A stretch of 64,000 nt of DNA from Archivesica marissinica (GCA_014843695.1 CM026397.1:40590428-40654427), one strand, 5' to 3'; counted from the stretch's first letter, positions 36,022-47,211 are shown. The notes: a model not told the origin generated them from the sequence alone. Numbers and translations: made by a program.

Positions 36022-36450
36022 TTAATGGTTATAATGTATATAAAACAACTAACCCTATTTTGTTCACATTTATTAAATAATGCCATAAGTCTGCAATCGA
36101 GCACTTTTAGCTTTCATTTCAATCCACTTTTATTTATTGTGTACATAATTATTTGTAGTAAATTATGTTATAATTATAATGTCGAATAAATATGTTTAAA
36201 CCAATCGCTTTCTCACTTCTCCCAAAATTTCTAACCTAGAATGAATCCTAGAACATCTTTTATTTTTTATTCCCAGATTAAACAATCCAAAATAAACTTC
36301 CAGAATACAGCAGGTTCACTACGATACACACATAGAGTTTATACATTTGTATTATCTTTAAAAGTATTTGTTGCTGATCGATTCCCATTTAAGGCAATGC
36401 CTTAAGTAGTTCATATTATATATTTCTACAAATAGCTGTCAAGTCTTCAA

Positions 36451-36690
36451 TACAGTCAAACCTGTCTTAAGCAGCCAGCCAAAGGGAATCACAGAAAGTG
36501 GCTGCTTAGCACAGGTGGCTGCTTAATAGAAGTCAAATGTATAATAAAATAACATATTGGGAATCTAGAAACTGGCTGCTTAATGCAGATTGGCTGCTTA
36601 ATAGAGGTGACCACTAACACAGGGTTGACTGTATATATAATGCAGGTTGGCTGCTTAATAGAGGTGACCGCTAACACAGGGTTGACTGTA
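36451..36690. mobile_element. MITE with TACAGTCAAACCTGT ends
   Basis: Inverted ends TACAGTCAAACCTGT and GGGTTGACTGTA flanked by TA. The interior repeats the word TGGCTGCTTA. The last 59 bp is duplicated in tandem, giving two right ends (about 36632 and 36690). TA flanks suggest a Tc1/mariner-type origin (inference). Related copies at 48981 and 63278. Confidence 0.8.
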
Positions 36691-36764
36691 TATATTTCTA
36701 GTTTCATTAACTAGTATTACACAAGGGAGAAACAGGTTTGTTCAACTTTCATTGTTAACATACA

Positions 36765-38990
36765 TGTATGTAATTGTATGATTGTATGTATGTAATTGTA
36801 TGATTGTATGTATGTAATTGTATGATTGTATGTATGTAATTGTATGATTGTATGTATGTAATTGTATCATTGTATGTATGTAATTGTATCATTGTATGTA
36901 TGTAATTGTATCATTGTATGTATGTAATTGTATGTATGTAATTGTATGATTGTATGTATGTAATTGTATGATTGTATGTATGTAATTGTATCATTGTATG
37001 TATGTAATTGTATCATTGTATGTATGTAATTGTATCATTGTAATTGTATCATTGTATGTATGTAATTGTATCATTGTATGTATGTAATTGTATCATTGTA
37101 TGTATGTAATTGTATCATTGTAATTGTATCATTGTATGTATGTAATTGTATCATTGTATGTATGTAATTGTATCATTGTATGTATGTAATTGTATCATTG
37201 TAATTGTATCATTGTATGTATGTAATTGTATGTATGTAATTGTATCATTGTATGTATGTAATTGTATCATTGTATGTATGTAATTGTATCATTGTATCAT
37301 TGTATGTATGTAATTGTATCATTGTATGTATGTAATTGTATCATTGTATGTATGTAATTGTATCATTGTATGTATGTAATTGTATCATTGTATGTATGTA
37401 ATTGTATCATTGTAATTGTATCATTGTATGTATGTAATTGTATCATTGTATGTATGTAATTGTATCATTGTATGTATGTAATTGTATCATTGTAATTGTA
37501 TCATTGTATGTATGTAATTGTATCATTGTATGTATGTAATTGTATCATTGTATGTATGTAATTGTATCATTGTAATTGTATCATTGTATGTATGTAATTG
37601 TATCATTGTAATTGTATCATTGTATGTATGTAATTGTATGTATGTAATTGTATCATTGTATGTATGTAATTGTATCATTGTATGTATGTAATTGTATCAT
37701 TGTATGTATGTAATTGTATCATTGTATGTATGTAATTGTATGTATGTAATTGTATCATTGTATGTATGTAATTGTATCATTGTATGTATGTAATTGTATC
37801 ATTGTAATTGTATCATTGTATGTATGTAATTGTATCATTGTATGTATGTAATTGTATCAGTGTATGTATGTAATTGTATCATTGTATGTATGTAATTGTA
37901 TCATTGTAATTGTATCATTGTATGTATGTAATTGTATGTATGTAATTGTATCATTGTATGTATGTAATTGTATCATTGTATGTATGTAATTGTATGTATG
38001 TAATTGTATCATTGTATGTATGTAATTGTATCATTGTATGTATGTAATTGTATCATTGTAATTGTATCATTGTATGTATGTAATTGTATCATTGTATGTA
38101 TGTAATTGTATGTATGTAATTGTATCATTGTATGTATGTAATTGTATCATTGTATGTATGTAATTGTATCATTGTATGTATGTAATTGTATCATTGTAAT
38201 TGTATCATTGTATGTATGTAATTGTATGTATGTAATTGTATCATTGTATGTATGTAATTGTATCATTGTAATTGTATCATTGTATGTATGTAATTGTATC
38301 ATTGTATGTATGTAATTGTATCATTGTATGTATGTAATTGTATCATTGTATGTATGTAATTGTATCATTGTATGTATGTAATTGTATCATTGTATGTATG
38401 TAATTGTATCATTGTATTGTATCATTGTATGTATGTAATTGTATCATTGTATGTATGTAATTGTATCATTGTATGTATGTAATTGTATCATTGTATGTAT
38501 GTAATTGTATCATTGTATGTATGTAATTGTATCATTGTAATTGTATCATTGTATGTATGTAATTGTATGATTGTATGTATGTAATTGTATGATTGTATGT
38601 ATGTAATTGTATGATTGTATGTATGTAATTGTATCATTGTATGTATGTAATTGTATCATTGTATCATTGTATGTATGTAATTGTATCATTGTATGTATGT
38701 AATTGTATGATTGTATGTATGTAATTGTATCATTGTATGTATGTAATTGTATCATTGTATGTATGTAATTGTATGATTGTATGTATGTAATTGTATGATT
38801 GTATGTATGTAATTGTATCATTGTATGTATGTAATTGTATCATTGTATCATTGTATGTATGTAATTGTATCATTGTATGTATGTAATTGTATCATTGTAT
38901 GTATGTAATTGTATCATTGTATGTATGTAATTGTATCATTGTAATTGTATCATTGTATGTATGTAATTGTATCATTGTATGTATGTATAT
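36765..38990. repeat. 22-bp AT-rich tandem array, 2.2 kb
   Basis: The basic unit is TGTATGTATGTAATTGTATCAT (18-, 14- and 10-bp partial units are mixed in, and TGATTGTA variants sit at both ends). About 100 units. The edge variants (GATTG) differ from the interior (CATTG), a pattern expected when homogenisation works inward. Confidence 0.96.
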
Positions 38991-39037
38991 ATGTAATGTA
39001 ATTCCAAGCTATCATACCCCTTTCATTTATGTCTTTT

Positions 39038-39338
39038 GGCTGTCCGATTAGCTCAGTGGTTAGCAAAATCGCTTCTCACCCATGCAACCCGGGTTTGATC
39101 CTCGTACTGGGAAGTATGTGAGAAGGTACGCTGGTCGCCAGATTGGACAGGTGGGTTTTCTCCAGGTACTCCGGGTTCGATTCTCGGACTGGGAAGTATG
39201 TGAGATGCTATGCTGGTCGCCAGATTGGACAGGTGGGTTTTCTCCAGGTACTCCGGGTTCGATCCTCGGACTGGGATGTATGTGAGATGGTACGCTGGTC
39301 GCCAGATTGGACAGGTGGGTTTTCTCCGGGTTCACACC
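39038..39338 (+). mobile_element. SINE-2 with three tandem B-box segments
   Basis: Head GGCTGTCCGATTAGCTCAGT, then a segment of about 81 bp (GGGTTCGATCCTCGGACTGG ... TCGCCAGATTGGACAGGTGG) present three times. It then runs straight into the 23-bp array with no SINE-2 tail. Confidence 0.85.
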
Positions 39339-40278
39339 TACCACAGACATGGACACACACCTACCTCAGACATAGGTCTCACACCTACCTCAGACATGGG
39401 CTCACACCTACCTCAGACATGGGCTCACACCTACCTCAGACATGGGCTCACACCTACCTCAGACATGGGCTCACACCTACCTCAGACATGGGCTCACACC
39501 TACCTCAGACATGGACTCACATTCACCTCAGACATGGGCTCACACCTACCTCAGACATGGACTCACATTCACCTCAGACATGGGCTCACACCTACCTCAG
39601 ACATGGGCTCACACCTACCTCAGACATGGGCTCACACCTACCTCAGACATGGACACACACCTACCTCAGACATGGGCTCACACCTACCTCAGACATGGGC
39701 TCACACATACCTCAGACATGGGCTCTCACCTACCTCAGACATGAGCTCACACCTACCTCAGACATGGGCTCACACCTACCTCAGACATTGGCTCACACCT
39801 ACCTCAGACATGGGCTCACACCTACCTCAGACATGGGCTCTCACCTACCCCAGACATGGGCTCTCACCTACCTCAGACATTGGCTCACACCTACCTCAGA
39901 CATGGGCTCACACCTACCTCAGACATGGGCTCACACCTACCTCAGACATGGGCTCTCACCTACCCCAGACATGGGCTCTCACCTACCTCAGACATGGGCT
40001 CTCACCTACCTCAGACATGGGCTCACACCTACCTCAGACATGGGCTCTCACCTACCTCAGACATGGGCTCCACCTACCTCAGACATGGGCTCACACCTAC
40101 CTCAGACATGGGCTCACACCTACCTCAGACATGGGCTCACACCTACCTCAGACATGGACTCACACCTACCTCAGACATGGGCTCACACCTACCTCAGACA
40201 TGGACACACACCTACCTCAGACATGGGCTCACACCTACCTCAGACATGGACTCACACCTACCTCAGACATGGGCTCAC
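39339..40278. repeat. 23-bp array that contains an ERCC6L2 splice donor, about 40 copies
   Basis: The plus-strand unit is CTCAGACATGGGCTCACACCTAC, written here as CTCAGACATGGG plus CTCACACCTAC. On the minus strand each unit reads CATGTCTGAG|GTAGGTGTGAG, a good splice donor. The unit nearest the exon (40262-40284) is the functional one by phase. Variants include TCTCAC, GGACTCAC and ATTGGC forms. Confidence 0.95.
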
Positions 40279-40413
40279 ACTGGGCAGCCAGGTCCTGAGA
40301 GTTTTGTTGTAGCTCGTACACGTCAGCAATAGCACATTTAGACATATGGTCCTCTGCTCTACTCCCACCCACAACCTTGACATTCTCGTGAATGTGCACG
40401 ACCTCACAGTTAT
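40262..40413 (-). CDS. ERCC6L2: ERCC6L2-like, exon ending inside a tandem repeat
   Basis: A 152-nt exon with acceptor TTTTTCTCAG and phase 1 entry. It encodes NCEVVHIHENVKVVGGSRAE, then DHMSKCAIADVYELQQNSQD, LAAQCEPMSE. The string resembling HxxxNVxGxSxAExHMS followed by DVxEL is characteristic of ERCC6L2 relatives as I recall them. The donor is TCTGAG|GTAGGT, in the first unit of the 23-bp array. Only this donor gives phase 0 to match the next exon. Using the second donor would shift the frame and later ones meet TAG, so about 39 decoy donors follow a single usable one. Confidence 0.87.
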
Positions 40414-41023
40414 CTGAGAAAAATTACAACACAAAATGCATAATGTTGTAGTGTAACTCGAGGTGAATAAAGCTATATATATGTATAAGACAAGATCATT
40501 ATTTGACGACGTCGCAATATTGACGTGTACACAATACTACACGTGAATGCAAAATTGGCGTTACTAAGCAATTACACAAATAAATGTTGACACTATTTTG
40601 TAATAGCCCTGATGAATTGAAACTGTGTAACATGTAACCATGTAAATAAAGTTAAAACACCCATATGATCTTGGTTTATGGTTTATATTTACATAATATT
40701 CTTGTTATATTATGAAATTAGAGATTTTAATACCGTAAATCACTTTTTATTCGTGTGAGATTTATTTCTCGAATCCAACCAATGAATTTGCGAACAACAC
40801 AAAATCTTAAATTTCCAAAGACCAAATATTTGCTGAGGAAAAAACCGAGAAGACGAAAAACTGTAAGACACTGTCAGGCAGTTTATTGTCCGGTAGCAGT
40901 GTGTGTTCAGTATGAGGTACAGAGAGACATTGCATGAGCTTCTGTACAAATATTCACACAGTAGGCGACCTCAACTCAGGGGGGGGTTTGGTGATGCTTT
41001 GTTTTTGGTTGACTTGTACAACT
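40414..41023. other. Intron stretch without recognised feature
   Basis: AT-rich ERCC6L2 intron with short unrelated open frames only. Confidence 0.4.
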
Positions 41024-42030
41024 GATTATACGGGATACGGACAGAAGCCCCCCCGGACAAAAGCCCCCCCATCTTTTTTGCCACAGGAGGACAAAAGCCC
41101 CCCCCGTTCAAATTCAGGGTAGGACAAAAGCCCCCCCATAGAAAAACCAAGGGAGGACAAAAGCCCCCCATGCATATCCAGGGTAGGACAACCCCCCGCC
41201 CCTCCCCCACCCCATTTATCAAAATGCAATGCCTAATCCCATTGATCTCTATCGTATAACATGATTAATCAACTAATCCCATTGATCTTCTTCGTGATTA
41301 TGTGATTAGTCAACTGATGTTTTGAATAATTGGATAATTGGTTAATGTCTGTAATCATGCTAATTTTATTATAATTGGTTTTAAATTGGTTTCTTTGATG
41401 TTCTTTCAACATGTTAATCAGGCTAATTTAATTTTGAGTTGATAATTAGCCAATATAAAAGGTACATGTCACTCAATGTCTTACACACAGACGGATCTGT
41501 AGTCCAGTGGTAACACGTTGGACTGGTAATCCAGGGATCGCAGGTTCGATCCCCCGTCTGACCCTAATAAAATTAACAGTCTTTCAGATGGGACGTTAAA
41601 CCGAGGTCTCGTGTCGGTGCTGTACACCGTGCACGTAAAAGAACCAGAGGAGATTCTGGAATGGGTCTCTGTCTGTATCATTGCACTATCCTCCAAACAT
41701 CTAAAATGACTAATATCTTCAGGAGGCGTCGCTCATGTGGGTAACCGGTAGCGACGATAAATAAACGTAAAACAAACAAATGTCTTACTTGTCAATACTT
41801 AGGAAACAATGTCAGTGATAGGGGGGCTTTTGTCCTACCCTGAATGTGAATAGGGAGGCTTTTGTCCACCCTTGGGTTTTCTATGAGGGGGCTTTTGTCC
41901 TACCATGAATTTGAACGGGGGGGCTTTTGTCCTCCCTTGGTTTTTCTATGGGGGGGCTTTTGTCCGCCCGTGTCAAAAATCATGGGAGGGCTTTTGTCCG
42001 GGGGGGCTTATGTCCTACACTCGATTATAC
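41024..42030. mobile_element. DNA transposon-like element with 8-bp target duplication
   Basis: GATTATAC occurs exactly at 41024-41031 and 42023-42030. Between them, long inverted arms of about 180-200 bp are each built of tandem GGGGGGCTTTTGTCC words alternating with CTACCCTGAATTTGAAC-like and CCCTTGGTTTTTCTATG-like spacers (reversed on the left). An 8-bp duplication fits hAT and a few other superfamilies. No transposase is present. A full SINE-1 is nested inside at 41491. Confidence 0.85.
41491..41775 (+). mobile_element. SINE-1, full length, nested
   Basis: Complete copy from ACGGATCTGTAGTCCAGTGG to TAAATAAACGTAAAAC inside the inverted-arm element, so it is younger than that element. Confidence 0.92.
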
Positions 42031-42129
42031 AATAATAAACCAGTTTTTTGTCTTGGACACTAGTTGAGACTGAAATTTTCAGTGCTACTTTTTATTAATA
42101 TTGCTCGAGGTCTGGGCAGCCATGGGAAT

Positions 42130-42350
42130 ATCATCACCGAATGTCAATACAGAAGAAATAGGCAACCATTAGAAAATGCTGATGTAAATACAGAAGAAAT
42201 AGGCAACCATTAGAAAATGCTGATGTAAATACAGAAGAAATAGGCAACCATTAGAAAATGCTGATGTAAATACAGAAGAAATAGGCAACCATTAGAAAAT
42301 GCTGATGTAAATACAGAGAAATAGGCAACCATTAGAAAATGCTGATATAA
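42130..42350. repeat. 41-bp tandem array, 5 copies
   Basis: The unit contains AATACAGAAGAAATAGGCAA and CCATTAGAAAATGCTGATGT. It ends about 75 bp from the donor of the next ERCC6L2 exon. Confidence 0.92.
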
Positions 42351-42431
42351 ATGAATTCCTTTTCAAAATCGCAAATATTTAACATTACCGATTCTGAATT
42401 CAACATAATTGAATTAATCTGAAATTTATAC

Positions 42432-42851
42432 CAAATACATCCGAAACATCTGCAAACGTGCCAGCAAGAGTCTGGTCGTACTGTAGCCCACCATCTTTAT
42501 CTTTATCATCATCATCATCATCGTTCTTTTTACTTCTCTTCATCGGACACTTCCCTTTTCTACTTTCTGTAGTTTTCACCTTGCCTTTAGGTGGTTCTTG
42601 GAATGTAACTTTTGGTCTGTGTTTACTTTTGGATGTTTGGGGTTCTTTACTAGATGTAGTTTTCCTGACTGCAGTAGTGTTATCAACGCCATCATCAGAG
42701 GCAATATCACTAACACAAACTTCCACATTAGCTTCCTTAGATTTGTAAGAGTTGCCTCCTTTCCTGGAACTCTTCACATCATGAAAGGTATTTTCTTCCT
42801 CCGAATATGAAGAGCCATTATCAGTTTCCACACTATCGTCTTTTCTGTCAT
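42432..42851 (-). CDS. ERCC6L2: ERCC6L2-like, acidic/basic linker exon
   Basis: A 420-nt exon, acceptor TAACTTCAG, donor TTTG|GTATAA, phase 1 in and out, both matching. It encodes a disordered-looking linker: DRKDDSVETDNGSSYSEEEN, a lysine/serine-rich centre (KTTSSKEPQTSKSKHRPKVT), a basic MKRSKKN followed by six D residues and KDKDGG, and a conserved-looking end DQTLAGTFADVSDVF that leads into the next exon. The low-complexity content fits the variable region between the helicase core and the HNC region. Confidence 0.82.
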
Positions 42852-42953
42852 CTGAAGTTATAAAACTGAACTTACAAACTCTCCTCTGAGCAAATTAAAA
42901 GAAATGTGGATAAAGAGACAAGAGGACAATGTGCACATTGGTCGAATAGTTAT

Positions 42954-45105
42954 TACCGTAATCGTTTGTGCATAAGATAAGACGCACTTATTTTCCTCCA
43001 AAATAGTATCCAAAAGTCTGGTTCATCTTATACTCCAGTTTAGAACTAAATTCCATTGTTTCAAAGACTCAAAAACGACAAATGGCGTATTACAACAAAG
43101 GGAAATAAATGTTTCATACTATTTTTCTCTTAGTCCCGCAACGTGCCGTATTTGTTCCGGAATTCGTTCGAGTCTATATATCTATATCATGTGGAAAATC
43201 ATTCAAAGTTAAAAATGTTATTTAATTTATGATAAAAAAATCTAGTTAGAAAATAGATTATTAACAAATATTAAAATCAACAAAAGCAAGTTTTATTGAA
43301 GGAAAGTTACTGTTGGTTCACATTTATCAAGTTTTGCAAACAACCAATTACCGACTGCTGCTTGGCGTATTTGCCGCTAATTATCATTGTTAATGTGTTG
43401 AGATCGACAAGTTTGACTAGGTGTTGATATGATGAAATTATGTCACTTTAAATACTAGAACTTGTTGAGATTTACTCACTCACTGACGCATGTCAAACAC
43501 GCTATTATACTGATTGCATAAATGAAATCATGAGCAGATGATCCGCAAATAAGAAGTTAGCTGCCTACGTCAAAGCACATGGGTACACAGAGCCGTGCTC
43601 AGAGAGAATATGGCATATTAACGATTTAGTGGTCATACACCAGTCATTATCACGACTAGTAACGCTTACAAATCACATTTAGTGTTCATATATTTATTAT
43701 TAGTTTTCGCGACATTTGGTCCTTTTCTTCAAAGATGTGTTTTATACAGCAAATAAATTTTTTCCCCTCGAATTTCTGTTTTTTTTAACTGCGTCTTATA
43801 CTCCAGTGCGACCTATACTCAAACGATTACGGTATTCATTACTCCAGTGCGACCTATACATACACGATTATGGTATTCATTACTCCAGTGCGACCTATAC
43901 ATACACGATTACGGTATTCATTACTCCAGTGCGACCTATACATACACGATTACGGTATTCATTACTCCAGTGCGACCTATACATACACGATTACGGTATT
44001 CATTACTCCAGTGCAACCTATACATACACGATTACGGTATTCATTACTCCAGTGCGACCTATACATACACGATTATGGTATTCATTACTCCAGTGCGACC
44101 TATACATACACGATTACGGTATTCATTACTCCAGTGCGACCTATACATACACGATTACGGTATTCATTACTCCAGTGCGACCTATACATACATGATTACG
44201 GTATTCATTACTCCAGTGCGACCTATACATACACTATTACGGTATTCATTACTCCAGTGCGACCTATACATACATGATTACGGTATTCATTACTCCAGTG
44301 CGACCTATACATACACAATTACGGTATTCATTACTCCAGTGCGACCTATACATACACGATTACGGTATTCATTACTCCAGTGCGACCTATACATACACGA
44401 TTATGGTATTCATTACTCCAGTGCGACCTATACATACATGATTACGGTATTCATTACTCCAGTGCGACCTATACATACACAATTATGGTATTCATTACTC
44501 CAGTGCGACCTATACATACACGAGTACGGTATTCATTACTCCAGTGCGACCTATACATACACGAGTACGGTATTCATTACTCCAGTGCGACCTATACATA
44601 CACGAGTACGGTATTCATTACTCCAGTGCGACCTATACATACACGAGTACGGTATTCATTACTCCAGTGCGACCTATACATACACGAGTACGGTATTCAT
44701 TACTCCAGTGCGACCTATACATACACGATTACGGTATTCATTACTCCAGTGCGACCTATACATACACGATTACGGTATTCATTACTCCAGTGCGACCTAT
44801 ACATACACGAGTACGGTATTCATTACTCCAGTGCGACCTATACATACACGATTACGGTATTCATTACTCCAGTGCGACCTATACATACACGATTACGGTA
44901 TTCATTACTCCAGTGCGACCTATACATACACGATTATGGTATTCATTACTCCAGTGCGACCTATACATACATGATTACGGTATTCATTACTCCAGTGCGA
45001 CCTATACATACACGATTATGGTATTCATTACTCCAGTGCGACCTATACATACATGATTACGGTATTCATTACTCCAGTGCGACCTATACACAAACGATTA
45101 CGGTA
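42954..45105. mobile_element. MITE with TACCGTAATCG ends, one end expanded into an array
   Basis: The left end TACCGTAATCGTTTGTGCAT and the right end (…CACAAACGATTACGGTA, 45105) are inverted copies. GACGCAC near the left and GCGTCTTATACTCCAGTGCG near 43792 are inner parts of the arms. The TA at each outer end is a possible target duplication. The right arm is duplicated about 32 times (43797-45105). Confidence 0.8.
43797..45105. repeat. 41-bp array made of a MITE terminal repeat, about 32 copies
   Basis: The unit has ATTCATTACTCCAGTGCGAC, CTATACATACACGATTACGG. The first and last units carry the element-type CAAACGATTACGG while interior units have CACGATTACGG, CATGATTACGG or CGAGTACGG, so interior copies diverged together. 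It ends 20 bp from the donor of the exon at 45132. Confidence 0.95.
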
Positions 45106-45131
45106 TAAACATAAGTTAATCATCAACAAAC

Positions 45132-45321
45132 CAGCTGGTGTAAAGAAATGAGCAAAGAGATCCTCAGACTCAGATTCCACAGAGTCTTTTGTGCTGTCAG
45201 CGGATGAGTCTGCTTCACCTACGATGTCCCCGTATTCTTCATCATCATCAACTCTCACCACTGGTGGGATATACTGAGCCGTCTCAAGCCCAGCTAATGC
45301 CGATTCCACCCTCTCATTTCT
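45132..45321 (-). CDS. ERCC6L2: ERCC6L2-like, acidic exon after helicase core
   Basis: A 190-nt exon, acceptor CTTACTTTCAG, donor GCTG|GTTTGT (weak), phases 0 to 1. It encodes RNERVESALAGLETAQYIPP, VVRVDDDEEYGDIVGEADSS, then ESESEDLFAHFF. The weak donor is supported by phase: the next exon starts with AT, completing GAT. It lies 20 bp from the MITE-derived array. Confidence 0.82.
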
Positions 45322-45904
45322 CTGAAAGTAAGGATGCAAATTGAAGGCTGTGCCACAAACATGACTACAAATGCCCACCACCCTGCTGTTTTAGAAGCTG
45401 AAATTTGACATTTACCCTCTCATGTCAAGCTAGTGCTAAAGACAAATTCCAAACAAAGACCGATATGGCAATAAAGTTCATCTATGTGGTTCTATAGCTT
45501 GACCAAAAAGTAGAGCAAAAAACTGGGAAGATAGACCACATGTTTACAAAGACCAACTTTCTTCTTTTCTTTTTTTCTGCTTTCACAGGAGTGGTCAATG
45601 TAACATTCAACCAATTCAGAAGAAGAAAATTTTGACAAATATTGAAAGAACTTGTATTTATTCGAGTGGGCCTTTGAGATTCTATTCGAGAAATATAGCG
45701 TCCGTCTGCTGAAAAATGTTTTTAAAGACATGATTGAGATGGGGGGTGGGGGTGTATTATGCAATATTTTTAAACATGAAAAGTGAGAAAATGAAAGCAT
45801 TTCTTTGTCTGCCAACATTACAGTTAATCCTATACACAGAAGTAACAGGTATTGAACTCTATATGAAATGTGACATGCCTTTTCGTTAAGATTTGAAAAC
45901 GTGG
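45322..45904. other. Intron stretch without recognised feature
   Basis: AT-rich ERCC6L2 intron sequence with a short GT-rich run near 45740. Nothing is supported. Confidence 0.4.
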
Positions 45905-46143
45905 AAGTCATGATCTAAGCGCAGTGGATGCGCGTTCGCTTCAGGTGCGAAAGGTCCGGAGTTCGAGCCCCGCTGGAGCCGTTACGATTGTGCCCTTAGG
46001 GAAGGCACTTAATTTCCACGTTGCCTCTTCTCTCTCCCTCGTGGCGATGGATTCCATCTGGAATGAGGTCTCGAGAGTGATTAATATAAGTTGTAAGAAC
46101 TTGTTTCGCAATCTAGCTAAAATAAATTTGTATAAACTAAACT
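45905..46143 (+). mobile_element. SINE-3, full length; source of a transduced copy
   Basis: Head AGTCATGATCTAAGCGCAGT (slightly diverged), B box GTTCGAGCCCC, body and tail TAAAATAAATTTGTATAAAC. Its downstream flank (46144-46240), including part of the ERCC6L2 exon that follows, reappears reversed at 50954-51052. Confidence 0.9.
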
Positions 46144-46212
46144 AAGAAAATGAATTGTGGACTTGAGGGGTAATATATACACGTATTCAAAATGTGTGTT
46201 TTAAAAATATAC

Positions 46213-46365
46213 CTTGATTATATCTCTAGTAATACAAGAGCCTCCTGTCCTCAACACAAACATGTTCTTCACCCCGAATAATTCCCCCTTCTGTTTGGGG
46301 TTACCCTGGACTGCGTAGAAGTACCGTTTTGCATTCTCATCTTCTACTGTCACGTTCAGTAGTTG
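46213..46365 (-). CDS. ERCC6L2: ERCC6L2-like, post-helicase exon
   Basis: A 153-nt exon in phase 0 at both ends; acceptor AGAAAAGTTT-type pyrimidine context then CAG, donor ATCAAG|GTATAT. It encodes [58 protein letters not shown]-x-AVQG followed by GELFG-x-xN(L/M)F and GSC(L/I)T-x-DI is the segment I recognise as distinguishing ERCC6L2 from ERCC6, ERCC6L and RAD54. This exon is the main basis for the name. Confidence 0.92.
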
Positions 46366-46401
46366 CTGAAAAGAAATAACACAACCGACGTGATGAAAGC
46401 A

Positions 46402-46620
46402 TTGGCAGTCGTGATAGCGCAGGCTTCACCTCAGATACGAAAGGTCCAGAGTTTGAGCCCCGCTGGAGCCGTTACGATTGGCACAAATTCCATGTTGCCT
46501 CATCTCTCTGCCTCGTGGCGATGGATTCCATCAGGAAGAGGTCTCAATAGTGATCAATGTAAGTTGTAAAAATTGTTTCGTAATCGAGGTAAAATAAATT
46601 TGTATAAACTAAAACACAGG
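46402..46620 (+). mobile_element. SINE-3, internally shortened
   Basis: AGTCGTGATAGCGCAGGCTT, B box GTTTGAGCCCC, body GCGATGGATTCCATCAGGAA and tail TAAAATAAATTTGTATAAAC. Lacks parts of the head and the CCTTAGG segment. Confidence 0.87.
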
Positions 46621-46650
46621 TACATTTTTATAGCATCATATTACATCTCA

Positions 46651-46920
46651 GGGCTCATTCTAGATCATAATTTTTGGGAGAAGTGAGAAAATGGGTCTTA
46701 ATAAATTTCAACAAAATAGGGTTAAAAGTCATAATTTGACCATTTTGAATAGATGGAGTGTGTTATAATAGGCCAGTGTATCTTACTGGACAATATTTTG
46801 TAAAATAAAAAAAAACATTTGTTGTTTATTGTCGATTTTTAGGGAGAATGGGGTCCCCAGGGGGCAAAGTCAGGGTCTCTAGGGCGACTATTTCATCCAA
46901 GTCGCCCTCTAGAATGACCC
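46651..46920. mobile_element. DNA element with CTAGAATGA ends, compact copy
   Basis: GGGCTCATTCTAGA at the left and TCTAGAATGACCC at the right are inverted ends. Inside are TTTTTGGGAGAAGTGAGAAA, GGGGTCCCCAGGGGGCAAAG and CTAGGGCGACTATTTCATCC. It is the unexpanded relative of the element at 34908-36251 and ends about 8 bp from the donor of the exon at 46935. Confidence 0.75.
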
Positions 46921-46934
46921 ACGATTTCACTGAC

Positions 46935-47034
46935 CTGTTTGTATATTTGCCTGAGATACATATTCTCTTCAATCGTTCCTGATGACACAAGTCTGTAAAC
47001 TTGCACATTACGTCTCTGTCCAATACGATATGCT
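46935..47034 (-). CDS. ERCC6L2: ERCC6L2-like, SNF2 motif VI exon
   Basis: A 100-nt exon, acceptor CATTATTTACAG, donor CAG|GTCAGT, phases 2 to 0. It encodes [33 protein letters not shown]. With the R from the junction this is the SNF2 motif VI arginine-finger string (D-R-x-x-R-x-G-Q), followed by the usual V-x-V-Y-R-L and G-T-I-E-E. In the nucleus this motif couples ATP hydrolysis to DNA translocation. Confidence 0.93.
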
Positions 47035-47211
47035 CTGTAAATAATGAACATACATGTAACTGTACGTTGTTATTTCCAACTCATTTCCAAATTTCAATTC
47101 CAAATGATGACAATGTTGTGGAGTTTGGTTTTACGACGTAACTCTATTAGCGTTATATGGCATCAACAACATCTGAACATTTTGGTTTTATAGACATTAA
47201 TAATGTTTGTT

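Larger units (their letters stand above)
34908..36251. mobile_element. DNA element with CTAGAATGA ends, expanded and interrupted
   Basis: The left end GGGCTCAGTCTAGAGGGTGA and right end TTCTCCCAAAATTTCTAACCTAGAATGA correspond, reversed, to the two ends of a 270-bp element at 46651-46920. Inside lie the 21-bp array (34940-35690), which is an expansion of the element's own GCCCTAGGGACTCT segment, and a nested MITE (35789-36021). Confidence 0.7.

Noticed and set aside
40971..41229. Glycine-rich minus-strand frames (GGGFCPP repeats)
   Set aside because: Produced by the G-rich inverted arm of the DNA element with the 8-bp duplication.
42954..45105. Assignment of the MITE to a named superfamily
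   Set aside because: The ends and possible TA duplication suggest Tc1/mariner-like behaviour, but no transposase is present and the right edge is an array, so I left it unnamed.
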